Shown here piece after piece: positions 1 through 12,088 of a stretch of 64,000 nucleotides of DNA. Both the position numbers and the translations under genes were made by a program. Source of the DNA: Aphidius gifuensis (Eukaryota; Arthropoda; Insecta; Hymenoptera; Braconidae); assembly GCF_014905175.1 (NCBI RefSeq), contig NC_057791.1, positions 19,596,177-19,660,176 of the forward strand. Direction: 5' to 3'. The notes beneath the pieces are model-generated. The model had not been told where the DNA came from. It worked only from the letters and a program-made list of their open reading frames with translations, and searched no databases. Position 1 is the first letter of the stretch. Every line of letters starts with the position of its first letter.

Positions 1-2585
1 GTCAAGAGAATATATATTTTAAAGAATTTTTTTTAAATGTTAGTTTTTTATATATATTTTTTTTTTTAATTAATTACAAAAATAAAAAATGATAATCAAT
101 CTACATTATGTGCAAAATAATACTGAAACTCGTAAATCAATTTGAAATATCACAGAAAATATTTAGCTACAAGATGGTAGCTGTCGACGTGTATATTTGT
201 ACTTTTATCGATACGTAGCATCAAATCCCCAGAGCCAATAATGATACCAACACATCCATATATCTTCAACACCTAAAACAAATTTTTTAAAACTTTTATT
301 TTATTTTTTTTTTTCATCTTGTTTTTTACCTCGCCATTCAATTTGCAAAATAAACTTTAAATATAAAAAAGTTTTTTGTCTTTAAAAAATATAAAAACTA
401 CTTTTTTTTTTATTATTATTATTTTTGTTGTTTCTTTGGATAAAAAAGAAGCTTTAAATTTTTTACCTACTTGGTGAGTGTGTCTCCAACAAGAGTATTC
501 TCCTGGGACTATCATCGACTTGACCCGCAAGGCCACTTGCACCAATTCGTTGAGCTAGTGCTTGTTTTATCCTCATCCACTCAGCTATTTTTCCCAAGAG
601 TCACCACATTTTATATTATATATTTCTTAAACTTTTCATGATTTTATGTACATAAACAAAACTGTTATAAATTTTTTTGTCACATGATATATATTTTTTA
701 AAATAAATGTCATGTTAAATTTATCATTAAAAGTATTTTTGCTTCGAAACGTGTCAAATGCCTGTAAAAATATAAAATATATATATAAAGAAAGAAAAAT
801 ATAATAATAAAATAAGGAAGGGTTTGAAAGAGAAGAAGCCCAACACCTGGCTATCGAGGGGTTATTTCAGCAGCATCAGTATAGCATCAACACCATCAGC
901 ACCATCATCAAAGTGTGCATGAATCAAAAGGGGTCAAAGAAAACTCAAATCCATTCTCGGATATTGCTCGTATTATTTTGTCAGCCGTTCATGATTTTAC
1001 TCAAAAACTTACAAAAGAGAAAATAATATATAAAATAAAAATAATAAAAGCAATTTAACCCACATAGAACAAGGAGTTATTTTTATTATTTTATATATAT
1101 TTTTTTTTCTTTTCTTTGACTTTTCTTTTTTTTTTTTTTGATGTTCACTCAATGTTTTTATTTATTTTATTCTATTTTTTCTATCCTCATCTTAAATTTT
1201 TCATTCAAAGAAGCACTCTCGTCCAAAGTCCTGTTCGAGTTTTTAGACAGAAAGACAGAAATACAGGAAATGAATACGAATTTCTTTTGATGTTAAATTT
1301 TACTCAATGTTTATATAATAAAGTGAAAAATCGTGATGATTATTTTAAATTTACAGTTTCATCTGTGTCTTTGAAATGTTTTTTTTTATTTTTCAATTTT
1401 TTCTACTTAAAATTTATGCATGATTATTATTATTCTGTGTATTATTTTAATAATGAAATAATAAGTTGGCAAAAAATTGTACTATTTTTGATATTCGTTT
1501 CATTTCAATTGCGTGACATGTTTAATCTCATGTCGTGATATTTTACATTTCATCGCATGATTAACTCTTTCACTGGAACTTTGGTATTTAAATTATTATT
1601 ATTATCATTCATTATAATACCACATTGTCATTTTTAAATTATTTTTATTACGAGAAATTTTTTTATTTTCGATACTTATCTTGAGTAAATAAAAAAAATT
1701 GAAAAAAAACTATACAAATAATAATTAATGGTATTTATATATATGAAAAAAATTAATGAAAATATTTTATATAAATTTATAAAAATGACATTTATAATAA
1801 ATAAATATTTAAGTTAAAATTTTATATATTTTTACAAACAACATTGTGGGTTGAATTTTAAATATAAAGTATTTATGCGGTAGTGAAAATGTTTGCTTAA
1901 CTTGTGGTATTTAATAATTTTCTCAGTGTGTGTTTATAAATTATCATTATGATAATATAGTGACATGTATGCGTTTGTGTGTGTCTTTATTTTCTTGTGA
2001 TATATGTTGAGAAAATTTATGTGTATAAGCCCTGTTGAATTATAAATTAAGTATATCATTTTAAAGCTAAATGAAAAGGGCTTATCACTCAGAGCTTAAA
2101 TGTCGTGGTTAGTTTAATACAGAGCACAAAGTTATTATTTTATTTGACATATTCACTAAAATTGCAATTGAAATATACATTATAAATAGTTAATCTTGTA
2201 TTTAGAATTCTTTTATTTATTTTTTTCTTAAGAATATATTATTTCAATAGAAAAGCAAAATGAATATATAAATTATCGTCGTATTTATGGCTTTTAAGTA
2301 TTTTTTTTTATTCCTCACAACGTGAGATAACTTTCTATTTGTTTATTATATATTTATTTATTTATATTTTATTTTTTTAACACAATTGTTCACACAACTT
2401 TGGGGGTCTTTTTTTTTCTTTTTTCCTCATTATTCTTTAGATAAAAGTCAAAAACTCTTTTAAAATCACCATTGACCCTTACCCCTTTTTCCTTTTTTTT
2501 TTTTTTCTTGTACCTTATACCCCTTTAACGATTGGCTATATTCGACGGAAACATGAAACCCTTCCTCCAGCAATTTAAAACTCAC
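1..2585. other. AT-rich gene-poor stretch with two exon-like patches
   Basis: Mostly A/T runs and short AT repeats. Two patches of mixed composition stand out, both most exon-like on the minus strand. Around 470-600 an open stretch ends at a donor-like AG|GTAAAA (minus, near 466-470). Around 150-272 an open frame of 40 codons follows a good minus-strand acceptor (TTTGTTTTAG, ending at 273) and stops at 150-152. The frames of the two patches do not join into one convincing protein, so they may be untranslated exons or chance. A third mixed patch at 840-990 has no clear gene structure. No recognisable gene is called. Confidence 0.5.
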
Positions 2586-2628
2586 CTCATGTTTTCGTCC
2601 TTCAACATGGTCTTTCAAATATTTCTGG
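2586..2628 (-). other. Candidate 43-base exon, function unknown
   Basis: On the minus strand this segment has textbook edges. Upstream is a pyrimidine run with a branch-like CTAAC and an acceptor ending in CAATAG. Downstream is ATGAG|GTGAGT. Only one of the three frames is open; it reads QKYLKDHVEGRKHE after one overhang base. Good splice signals and a single open frame support an exon, but at 43 bases chance is a real alternative. No partner exon with a matching phase was identified with confidence, and the peptide is not recognised. Confidence 0.22.
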
Positions 2629-3073
2629 CTATTGTAGTTAGAAAAAAATAAAATAAAAAAAAATCAAAAAAAGCTTTTAAGTAAGTTTGGGTCATGAGGA
2701 ATTTTATGTTTTATTGCAGGGGTTAAAAAAAAAAAATATATATCTACATTATTTGGCAATTTTCTTAAATTTCAAGGTTAACGATTGGAAAATTTTTTTT
2801 TTAAAAACATATTCATAATAGATGAAAAAATTCAGGTATAAAAAAAATGAAAGGTTGCCGAAATGATGCGGTACAAGGCGCGGGTCAAGTTTTTTTTTTC
2901 AACAGGTATGCCGACAATTTTCCGACAATAAGACTCCAAAAATTTCATTTTTATGTTTGCACAAATAAAAAAAAAAAAAAGATATTTCCCTTTTTTTTTT
3001 TTTTACAACCTTCTAAAGTGCAATTTAAAATTTTTAACCTTGAGATAAAAATTTAATATTATATTGTCTCTTG

Positions 3074-3110
<37 letters not shown>

Positions 3111-6060
3111 AAAAGATAAATTTTCCGAGAACAATTTAAAAAATATAAAAAAAAAAAAAAATGATAAGTACAAGTTGATGAAGAATTGAGTGTGTTATTA
3201 TGGAGTTTATGAATTAAAGTACTCTGACAATTGCTGTACGTGTTTGGGAGTTTCTTGTATAAAATAATAATAATAATAATATTTTAAAAAGGACAATAAA
3301 ATTAAAGAGAAAAAAAAAAAAAGTAATTTATACAAAAGGCATAGTAATTTGCAAGCACACAATAACTAGGTTATTGACGAGTGGCACGAGTCACTCTGAA
3401 TTATATTGAAATAAAAGCTACATAATAACAATAATTAGTGTTTAAACTTGTTGATAATATTTATACAGTTCTTTCTTAAAATTAAATTAACAAATAGAAT
3501 AAAGGCGTGGTGGGGACATGTGTTTGTTGTACATCACCAAAAAAAAAATATATATAAAAAAGCGTAGGCTGATAAAAGTGCAAGTCATTTTGTAAATGTA
3601 ACAATATTAACAAGGTGTGGCAACATGAAAATTCCTTAAGGATATTTTAACATCCTCATCTATTTAAATATATTCAATTTTTATTTATTTTTATATATAT
3701 ATTTTTTTTATACACAAGTAAATAATAAACGGATGAGGGAGGAGAATTAAAAAATAATTTTTCAACCATAATTCATCATAATTATTAGTTTAATATGAAT
3801 AAATAAATAAAATATATAAATATTAATAACAAAATTTTGTAATGTTTATTTTGTTAAATTTATTTAAATATATAACAACTGAATAATTGCTTGAGAAATA
3901 TAAATTATCATCAAGCATAGCATCTTTTAATTTTTTATTTTGTTTGTTATTTTTAATCAATGGGCGTTACTATGATTGCTATCAATTTTTCAACATTGTT
4001 GATATCAATTTTTATGCTACTAAAAAATCTATTGTAATTTAGAAATATACATTCTCAAGTTTGAAAAAAATTTTATACATAAATTAAGTATATACAAAAA
4101 AAGATAGATTAAAAAATATTTTTAATCTTACGAAAATTTGTTATTTTATTATTTTTTTTTTTTTACAATCATAAATAATTAAATATCAAATATATATAGC
4201 TATGATTTATATACATTCTCTCTTACAAATACAGACATAAATAAATATATTTTAAAAATAATTCGTCGGATTAATAAATCAAAGACGATTAAATAACTTT
4301 TTTTTGAATTTTTTTATTTTTTATTATTAAGACAAATTGGCTTTAGGAAATTTTGTATATATTTTTTTTTTTTCGTATGAATATTGTGGCTTTGATGAGT
4401 CAAGAAATCTGTACTTGTGCGAATCATCACACATGTGTATATATATTTTTTATATATATATATAAAAACAACGACGTCGCCTTTAGCGCCTCCACCTTCC
4501 CATTAGATACGCTCTTTATCTCGATATTTATTTACCCAACACAGCAAAAAAATAAAATAAAATAAACTACAACGTATGAGATTGTATAAATAAATTCGTA
4601 GTCCATAAAATGATACTAAATCATTCTCAAACTGTAACAATACATGTTATATACCCGTATTAACAATATTAAAATTCGAAAACTACCCGAAGCTGAAATT
4701 TAATGATGCGAAAGTTGGAATTTGCCAATGTCTTTTTTATTATTTTTTCAAAACCTTATAACATACTCAAATGGAATGCTAGAAATTTTACAACAAATAT
4801 TAAACCCAACAAAAAAATTATCTAATCAGCTTTTAATTTTTTGTAATTAGAAAAAACTTTTTAAATATTATTGTAATTGTTATGTAATTATTGTTAAAAA
4901 AATCTCAACAATATTATTTTTTTTTACTACTTATTAATTGGACTTTAATTATTGTCATAAAAGTTTTTAAATCCAACGGATAGAAATTGAAATTTAATTG
5001 ATTTTGTAAAGTCGAAATTTATAATCTTTAAGTCAGACAACTGCTTGGTCAACTGGACAGTCTACAATGCGTATAATTAAAACAATAAATATCTTTTTTT
5101 TTTTTTAATTTAAAAAATTATTTTTTATATTATTTTAACAAATATATATATAGAATTTTCAGTGTCCGCGTGCGCGCAAATAAATACAACGATGAAAAGA
5201 ATTTTATTGTCTGCCGCAGGGATATATAACAAAAGATTCAGTCGTGCAAGCCACCCACCCACCTCCTCCCTGTATCTCTTTAAACTTCTTCTTCATGCAT
5301 CTTTTACATTCTTCTTTGGTTTTTTTTTTTTTTTTTTATTTTATTCTTCATTGAATTAACGCGCATATCTAATTCGACTATCGGCAACCTAAGTTTTTTT
5401 TTTTTACTCTATTATTCTCTCTTTCTCGGTGCCTCTCTCTCGTTCTCTTTTGTAATAATTTTTTTTAAACATTTATGCCATATCTTGCTTTCTTATAATA
5501 TATATATTTTTTTTTTTTCCTTTCTCTTCCTCTTTCAAGTCACTGCTGTGTATAGTCATGGTCCATGGATGGTTGTTACCTTATATATATTCTTTTTTTT
5601 TTTTTTGTTATACTTTTACTTGGCTTGTATATTATATCTCTCAACAAATATGAAAATAACATTATCATTTATCCATCTATTTGCAAATAATTAAAAAACA
5701 TCAAAACACGCATTGTTAAAATACCAGCTCTCCAAAAAAAAATTCATAATTAGCATGATATTGAAAACTTTTGTATATTAGCAAGGAAAAAAAAAAAAAA
5801 TCTTATTTATTTAGTTGTAAAAAAAAATGATACATGATGATACTATGTTAACCTCGCTAACCTTTTTCTGCTTTGTTCATTTTTTTGAAAAAAAAAGAGA
5901 TAAATTCTCCTAATAAACGACAGAGTTAAGTAAAAAAAAAAAAACGAGAGATAGAGCGAAAAAAAAAAAAAAAAACTGTATACGAGAATGAATATAAAAT
6001 AAAAAAATAGAAAGAGGTGGATGAGCCTTGTGGATATCTATAACGCAGTAGCGCCTCGTT
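2629..6060. other. AT-rich stretch without a recognised gene
   Basis: Long poly-A and poly-T tracts, including a 44-base A run at 3074-3117, with AT repeats throughout. Short open frames here are Phe/Ile/Lys/Asn-rich translations of homopolymers and do not look like proteins. Pyrimidine-rich DNA at 5260-5530 also has no gene-like structure. Confidence 0.6.
3074..3117. repeat. 44-base poly-A tract
   Basis: An uninterrupted run of 44 A residues, the longest homopolymer noticed in the window. It could be the tail of an old retroposed sequence or simple slippage. No retroposon body or target-site duplication was seen next to it, so slippage is the simpler reading. Its length may be unreliable in an assembly. 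Confidence 0.9.
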
Positions 6061-6074
6061 ATCCACTGACTGTG

Positions 6075-6190
6075 TATATAAAAGCCAGCATGTTTCGCGG
6101 CGTTTTGAGCAAGCCACAGCATCGCGTATCGCGAAAGGCCGATAAATCTTAAGTGTGCAAGCAACGAGGTCCTCTTTCGAATGAGCGCGG
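6075..6190 (+). promoter_or_regulatory. Candidate TATA promoter with a short first exon
   Basis: A strong TATA sequence (TATATAAAAG, 6075-6084) lies in an island of normal base composition (about 6010-6200) surrounded by AT-rich DNA. A start about 30 bases downstream would fall near 6105. The stretch then runs to an ATG at 6181 and a donor-like GCGG|GTGAGA at 6190/6191. TATA box, spacing and donor fit a transcribed first exon. In DNA this AT-rich, TATA matches are common, and only the GC-richer setting makes this one notable. Confidence 0.3.
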
Positions 6191-6441
6191 GTGAGAGCAT
6201 GTTTCAACGAGAAAAAGATAAAATAACCTGAGAAAGAATAAGATGAAAAAAAAAAAATAAATAATAATAATAAGGAAAAAAAATAAGAGAGGGACTCAAG
6301 AAGAGGGGTGTAATGTAGCTTCTTGGTTGCTGCACCATGGTTTTTCTTATAGGCTGGTATGTTTGCAGCAGCAGCAACAGCATAAACTGTGCTTTCTTCA
6401 AACGACCTGATGGAATATACAGTTATGTGTATATGCAATAA
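6181..6441 (+). CDS. Possible two-exon microgene (32 residues), hypothetical
   Basis: Hypothetical. Exon 1 is 6181-6190 (ATG AGC GCG G), followed by donor GTGAGA. The intron is 6191-6352. Its acceptor is a pyrimidine-rich TTTTTCTTATAG, and exon 2 is 6353-6441. The phases match (1 + 2 bases) and the joined frame stays open to a TAA, giving MSAGWYVC, a Ser/Asn stretch, then NCAFFKRPDGIYSYVYMQ. A TATA box lies about 100 bases upstream. There is no signal peptide, and the peptide matches no family known to me. A 32-codon frame can arise by chance, and the region may be a non-coding RNA or enhancer instead. Confidence 0.15.
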
Positions 6442-9080
6442 TACACAAGTGCAACAAAGACAGTATTATCAAATGATGAAAAGACCACTAACCTGAAATG
6501 GATGGTGGTTCCTCTTTTTTAATTTTTATATTATTATTTTTTTTTTTTTTCTTATTATAAAATCTTGACTCTTTACCTACCTTATATATATTTACTTTCA
6601 TCGTTTTTGTCGTGCTTGAAAAATATTATTTTTCATCTATACATTGTTTAATTTTTTTATATTTTTTTGTTATAATTTGCTATCAGTTTATCAGCGTCCA
6701 TCTTAATTATCACCCTCGTTTACTCGAGTGCATTGTATTTCAACCGTAACTTGCGTTTATATACTTTTTATATTTTTTTTTATTAAACCGCGTGTATCAT
6801 TGTATATATACTTGGAAAATAATAAAAAAAAAAATATAAATAATATTTTATTTTTTCAATCAAAAAATATTTCTAAATGAGGAAAAAAATTTTTTTAAAT
6901 AAAAAATGAAAATAATATATTAATTTGTGGGTGGTCATAAAATAATGAATAATTTTATTTATTTATTATTATTATTTATTTATTTTTCTTGTTTATTCAA
7001 GACTGTGAATTACATGTTTCTATATGTACAACCTCAAAAAGGGATGAGTTGTATATATCAAGGTATATTTATGTATATTTTCAACTTGGCATACTGTACT
7101 GTTGAAGAGTACAAAATATAGTAGAGGAAGAATAAAGTGGCGGGGGGAGGGAGGGGGATTTAAAAGAGGGTGTATACTTGATTTCCTTCGGGAAATTTAA
7201 GTCTTTTGAATTTTGATATTCCATAAGGTACAGCATTACAAATTGTCATACTTATTATATCAATTATATTTTTTAAGTTTTGCATAAATTAAATCATAAT
7301 AAACAAATAAATTTAATTATATTTTATATTTATTTTAATTATGAATTTATTTTATACTGAAATATATAAAATATTTAACAACAGGTGGTTTTGTTAATGT
7401 CAAAATAAAACACGTTCAACAAACAATTTTAAAAAAAAATCTAATTAAAATATTAATTTTCATCTGATATTTTAATTGATTTATAAATAATTTAAAAATT
7501 AAATTATTAAATTACACATGATGATGAAAAAAGGAGAATACACTGAAAAAGTGATGATTAGACATTTATATAATTAAAAAAAAAAAAATATTCACAAACA
7601 ATTTCAACAATCCAATCCTGTACCAAGAGAGAAAATGATGGGTTGTCTCGACTTCGTGATGTTTTGTGCATTACATACCTGCTTTTTATTTATATATATA
7701 CACTGTACATACATACACTGCAGCACATGTATAAATTGAGCCGATTTTATTCTCAGATCTGCTTGTCTTCTCAAACATTTTCACATAGTTGTTTTTATAT
7801 ATATATATATCTACCACATGTATATTTATTTTTTAATAATATTATATAAAGTTTATATATGGATTATAATTTTTTATTATACAATATAAACTATAGTTTC
7901 ACCTATGTGCCACAGGTCATTTTATGATGGCGTGTTTGAATTCGTGACAATGCTATAAGCCTTTTGTGGTTTATATTTTTAATGGATCCATTATCTTATT
8001 GCACAACTTCAGGAAAACAAACTTTACATTTTTTTATTTTTAATCATTATATACATATTCTATATATCGACTTGTTTTTTATTTTAAAAAATATATTTAA
8101 ATTATTAAATTTGCAATACATACCAATTATTGTTGACAACAATAATTTGTTTTACTTTTTTTTTTTATTAAAATAACGATTTTCACGTCGTCAAGATCAT
8201 TATCTATAATAATCATGATTATATTTTTTTTTTTTTTATTTTATGCCAGTCAAAAGGAGACAGAATATTACGCTAATTATATTCAATAGCCTCTTTAAAT
8301 ATATTTAAATAAACAAATAATAAAAAATAAATAAAAATATATATTATAATATTTGCTTTAAAAAATTTATTTTTCATACATATTATATATATTATTGTTT
8401 TAAATTATAAATTATATTTTACATTGCCATATATAGACATATTGTTTTAGATATTTAAAAATAATAATAATAATAATAAATGTACACGCATACACGGTGG
8501 TCTCGCGGTGTGGTCCTCTTTATTTTTTTTTCAAAAAATGTTTTTTTTTTTCATTTTTTCAAATTTGTTTTTTAACTTTTTTTTTTGTATTCCCTCTTTC
8601 CTCTGAGATGATAGCATTCTCACGCACTCCTTTCAACGAGACCTTTTTTTCCACGTCTCCACCCCTTGATGTCTTTTGCCCGCCCCTCATTCGAGATTCA
8701 ACGAGTATGTAAGCTCTATATATGTATATTGCAAGGCAGTTATATCTTTTTCTTATTTTATTTTTCCCTCTTGAATATTTTTACTCTTTTTTTTTTATAT
8801 CAATTTTGCATGAGTGTTCTCATTCTCTCTTGTTGATTCAAGTTTTATTTTTTCTTTGTCATATATACTTTATGTAAAATCAAAATAAGGATAGACTGTG
8901 ACTGATTGACGTAGTTGATTTACTTGACTTTTCGTCGTGTCTATATTTCTTGATTTTTTTTTTTTTTTGCTCTTAGTGTGTATGGTTTCTCAGTGTACAT
9001 CTATACATTCATAAAATTCATGTGTATATATATGTACCAAGCTCCAGAACGTGCAATTAGGTGCGAGATCGTTGGGTATC

Positions 9081-9127
9081 ATGATGGCATGATGATGATG
9101 ATGATGAGGATGATGATGATGATGATG
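9081..9127. repeat. (ATG)n microsatellite
   Basis: An ATG trinucleotide array interrupted by one GGC and one AGG. It gives a Met-rich open frame on the + strand that is an artefact of the repeat. Confidence 0.85.
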
Positions 9128-9941
9128 GTAAAAGAGGTAGAAGAGAAAATAAAATACATATACATATCTACAGAGCCTCGAGATAATTCCTCCTACTTAA
9201 CAAATATTAAGTAATGAAAATAAATTTTAAAAATAAATATATTTATTTGCAATATAATCAGAATAATATTCTATGCATATTTTATCAAGTTATATACACG
9301 TTTAATCGAACAAAAAGAAAAATAAAACAGAAGCTTTTTAATAATGCAATTGTATTTTTTATTATTTATTTTTATTTTAATTTATATTTTTTTTTTTCAC
9401 TTTGAAGTTGGCTATTCTTTTGAAATAAGTATGCAATTTTTTATTATTTTTTATACAAGGGCCAAAGTAAACAGTAATATTTTTTTTTAAATCCTTATTC
9501 TTTGGCCTCAGGTATATTACTCTCTGAAATATATAAAATTATTTTTTTCTTATATACAACAGTGCATATACATATTATTAACAATATTATTTAAAAAAAA
9601 AAAAAAAATTATAATACAAACAAAATTAAATTGTTTTTTTTTTATGATTTTTTTTCCTAGTTTAAAAAATGATGAATTACATTCTTCACAATATGGTAAA
9701 GGCTTAAAATATTAATAAGTAAAAAAAAAATAAAATAAAAAAAATTAATTTTTCATAAAAAGTAGTAGAAAATCATTGGGATGTAAAATACCGTCTTGGT
9801 TTTATGACAAGATTAGTGTGGACGCGCGCGCTAACGCCAAGTTCTTTGAGCTTTTAAAATGAGAGTGGTATGGCAACGGAAGCACCTGTCTGCTAGTTGT
9901 ATAGGGCCCCTCGTTTATAAATCTAACATATAATCAGCTAC

Positions 9942-9980
9942 AAGAGAAGAAAAAGAAGGAGGAGGAGGAGGAGGAGGAGA
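9942..9980. repeat. Purine-rich (GGA)n tract
   Basis: GA/GAA sequence running into about seven GGA units (9958-9978). The minus strand reads as polyleucine and makes a spurious open frame. Confidence 0.85.
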
Positions 9981-10090
9981 CGGGCCTGGTCAAGACAGCA
10001 AAGAATGAGATGGATAACAAGTGAGTGAAACACCAAGACATTGGTGCACTTCAAATAATATAACAAGACGAAGAAGATAAAAATAAACAA

Positions 10091-10116
10091 GATGATGATG
10101 ATGATGATGATGATGA
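10091..10116. repeat. (GAT)8 microsatellite
   Basis: Eight perfect GAT units within about 200 bases of purine-rich, AAAT-rich DNA. Confidence 0.9.
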
Positions 10117-10316
10117 AGAAAAAGACAAAAATAAAAAAAAGATAAATAATAAAAATAATAATCATAATAATAAATAAATAAATAAATATATATAAAAAAA
10201 AAAAAAAAAGAATGATGAACAAGACGAAATAAGAGGAGGATAAGGAGGTGGACTTGAAAAAATAAACGACTTGAAACAAAAGTAATGGAGGTGGTTATTT
10301 TTTATATACATGAAGA

Positions 10317-10330
10317 TGTGTGTGTGTGTG
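10317..10330. repeat. (TG)7 microsatellite
   Basis: Seven TG units at the left edge of the mixed-composition island at 10340-10490. Confidence 0.85.
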
Positions 10331-12024
10331 TTTGGTTTGTTTGAGGATCTGCACGATCGGCATTATTGCTGGCTTGTTAGCTATAAGGCCCACATGCACA
10401 CACAGACTGCAGGTGCTCCATTTTACTTTTGGACAATTAAATTGAGCCTCTGACTTTTTAGCCACCGCCCCACGCATGTATAACTTCAATTTAATTTTAC
10501 ATAGAACTTTTATGAAAGTCTGTGTATATTATTTTCATTATATACTTAAACAATCTTTCCAAAAAAAAAATTTTATGATTAATTATAATTATTGTTGTTT
10601 ATGGCAGTTTTAACATCATTGTATTTTGAGATTCTCGTTGATTAACAAGTGTGTCATTTATTTTTAAAATGCGAGGCATTCCTTTATTGGACAGTGTTGC
10701 TTTTTGAAGTGGTTAATTTTTTTTGACATAATTCAAATGGTTCAGTCATTTGCCAAATACTTTAAGCTGTATAGCTGCTTCAAAAATTCTACCACTTTTT
10801 ATTTGAGACACTTCAAAATTTTGATGGTTCGTTGGAGCTTCTGTATATATGTTTCTTATTTTTTTTTTCCTTTTTTAAATTTCTTATATAAAGACTACCA
10901 CTTTTTTAAAAAACTTTCAATATCATCTTTGATGCGTATAACAATTTTTTAAATGCTTCATCCATCGAAGCATTTGTAATTTGTTGAAAAAAAAATTTAA
11001 AAAAATAAAATTTCACATCATTTTTAGGGCTTCCACCGAAAAAATAAATAAAAAATTTATCAGATTAATCATGATAATTATTATCTTTTTTACATTTTTA
11101 ATTATTCCCAGCAATTTACTCATTATTACCATCAATTGTATAAATTTTTTTATATATATTTATTAAAACCACATGTAATTATATATATATATGATACAAA
11201 TCTCGTGATAAAGTTGGTATTATAAATGAGAAAAAAAAAAAAAAAAGAAAAGAATAATAATGCACAGGGCTTGTTAGTGATACATATACGTTATACCATA
11301 ATATTAGGTTATTTATTCCGATTCAATCAAAAATATAGTCTCTCATTATAAGAATTTGAAAAATAAAAAGATGATAAAAAAAAAAACCAAGCTTTTTTTT
11401 CCAAGGTTGCATAATAATGCATGCGGATTGATGCGCACGCGCACATCAATAAAGACAAGCGGTCGGCTGACGGGCCCAAATTAGAGCCCCATTTTTGGTT
11501 ATCTTACTAATAACATGAAGAAAAATATTCTTGTTGTATTGCCTTTGGCGCATCAACAGAGCATATACTCATCTTTTCTCATTCGCAAACAAGCAGCAAG
11601 GCACTCTGATGAACAAACAAAACAAAACAAAATAAAGCAAATAGTTTTTTCGAAAAAAAAAAAAAATAACTAACCATACACACACACAGTATAAGATAAA
11701 AAATATATAAAAAAAAATAATTGAAATTAAAATCAACGTGAATAATCTTACAACATGTTGAATATAAACACCGCGAAATAAACGATAATTTTTAAACTTG
11801 AAATTGCGTTGCGTACACTTGATACTTAAAAGTTCTCGGTAAACATCAAACAGAGGTATTATAAAAAATCAAAATGACACAAGAATACAAGATAGATTTT
11901 ATATATATATATGCATCACATTGGTTACACACATGTACAATTTGCAAGTGCCAAGACCTTGTCAAGCATTTATATATATACAAACTATACCAACATCTTG
12001 GGCTTAAATCCTTATACCTATACA

Positions 12025-12088
12025 TCAAGATATTCAAAACATCCAAGATGTTCAAGACGTTCAAGTTATTCAAGACATCTCAAGACAA
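12025..12088. repeat. Degenerate tandem repeat, 9-10 base unit
   Basis: About seven units of 8 to 10 bases built on TCAAGAYRT: TCAAGATAT, TCAAAACATC, CAAGATGT, TCAAGACGT, TCAAGTTAT, TCAAGACATC, TCAAGACAA. The + strand translation shows a matching periodic F/K/T/S pattern, but the flanks do not support a gene. Looks like a minisatellite seed. Confidence 0.7.

Noticed and set aside
3074..3117. Poly-A run as the tail of a retrogene
   Set aside because: No gene-like body precedes it on either strand and no flanking duplication is seen; slippage suffices.
5910..6438. Minus-strand open frames of 96 and 170 codons
   Set aside because: Long Phe/Leu/Ser runs come from poly-A and AAT tracts on the + strand. 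Only the short middle part has mixed composition, and it lies opposite the candidate TATA island.
9938..10279. 113-codon minus frame rich in Leu and Ile
   Set aside because: Translation of GGA, GAT and AAT microsatellites.
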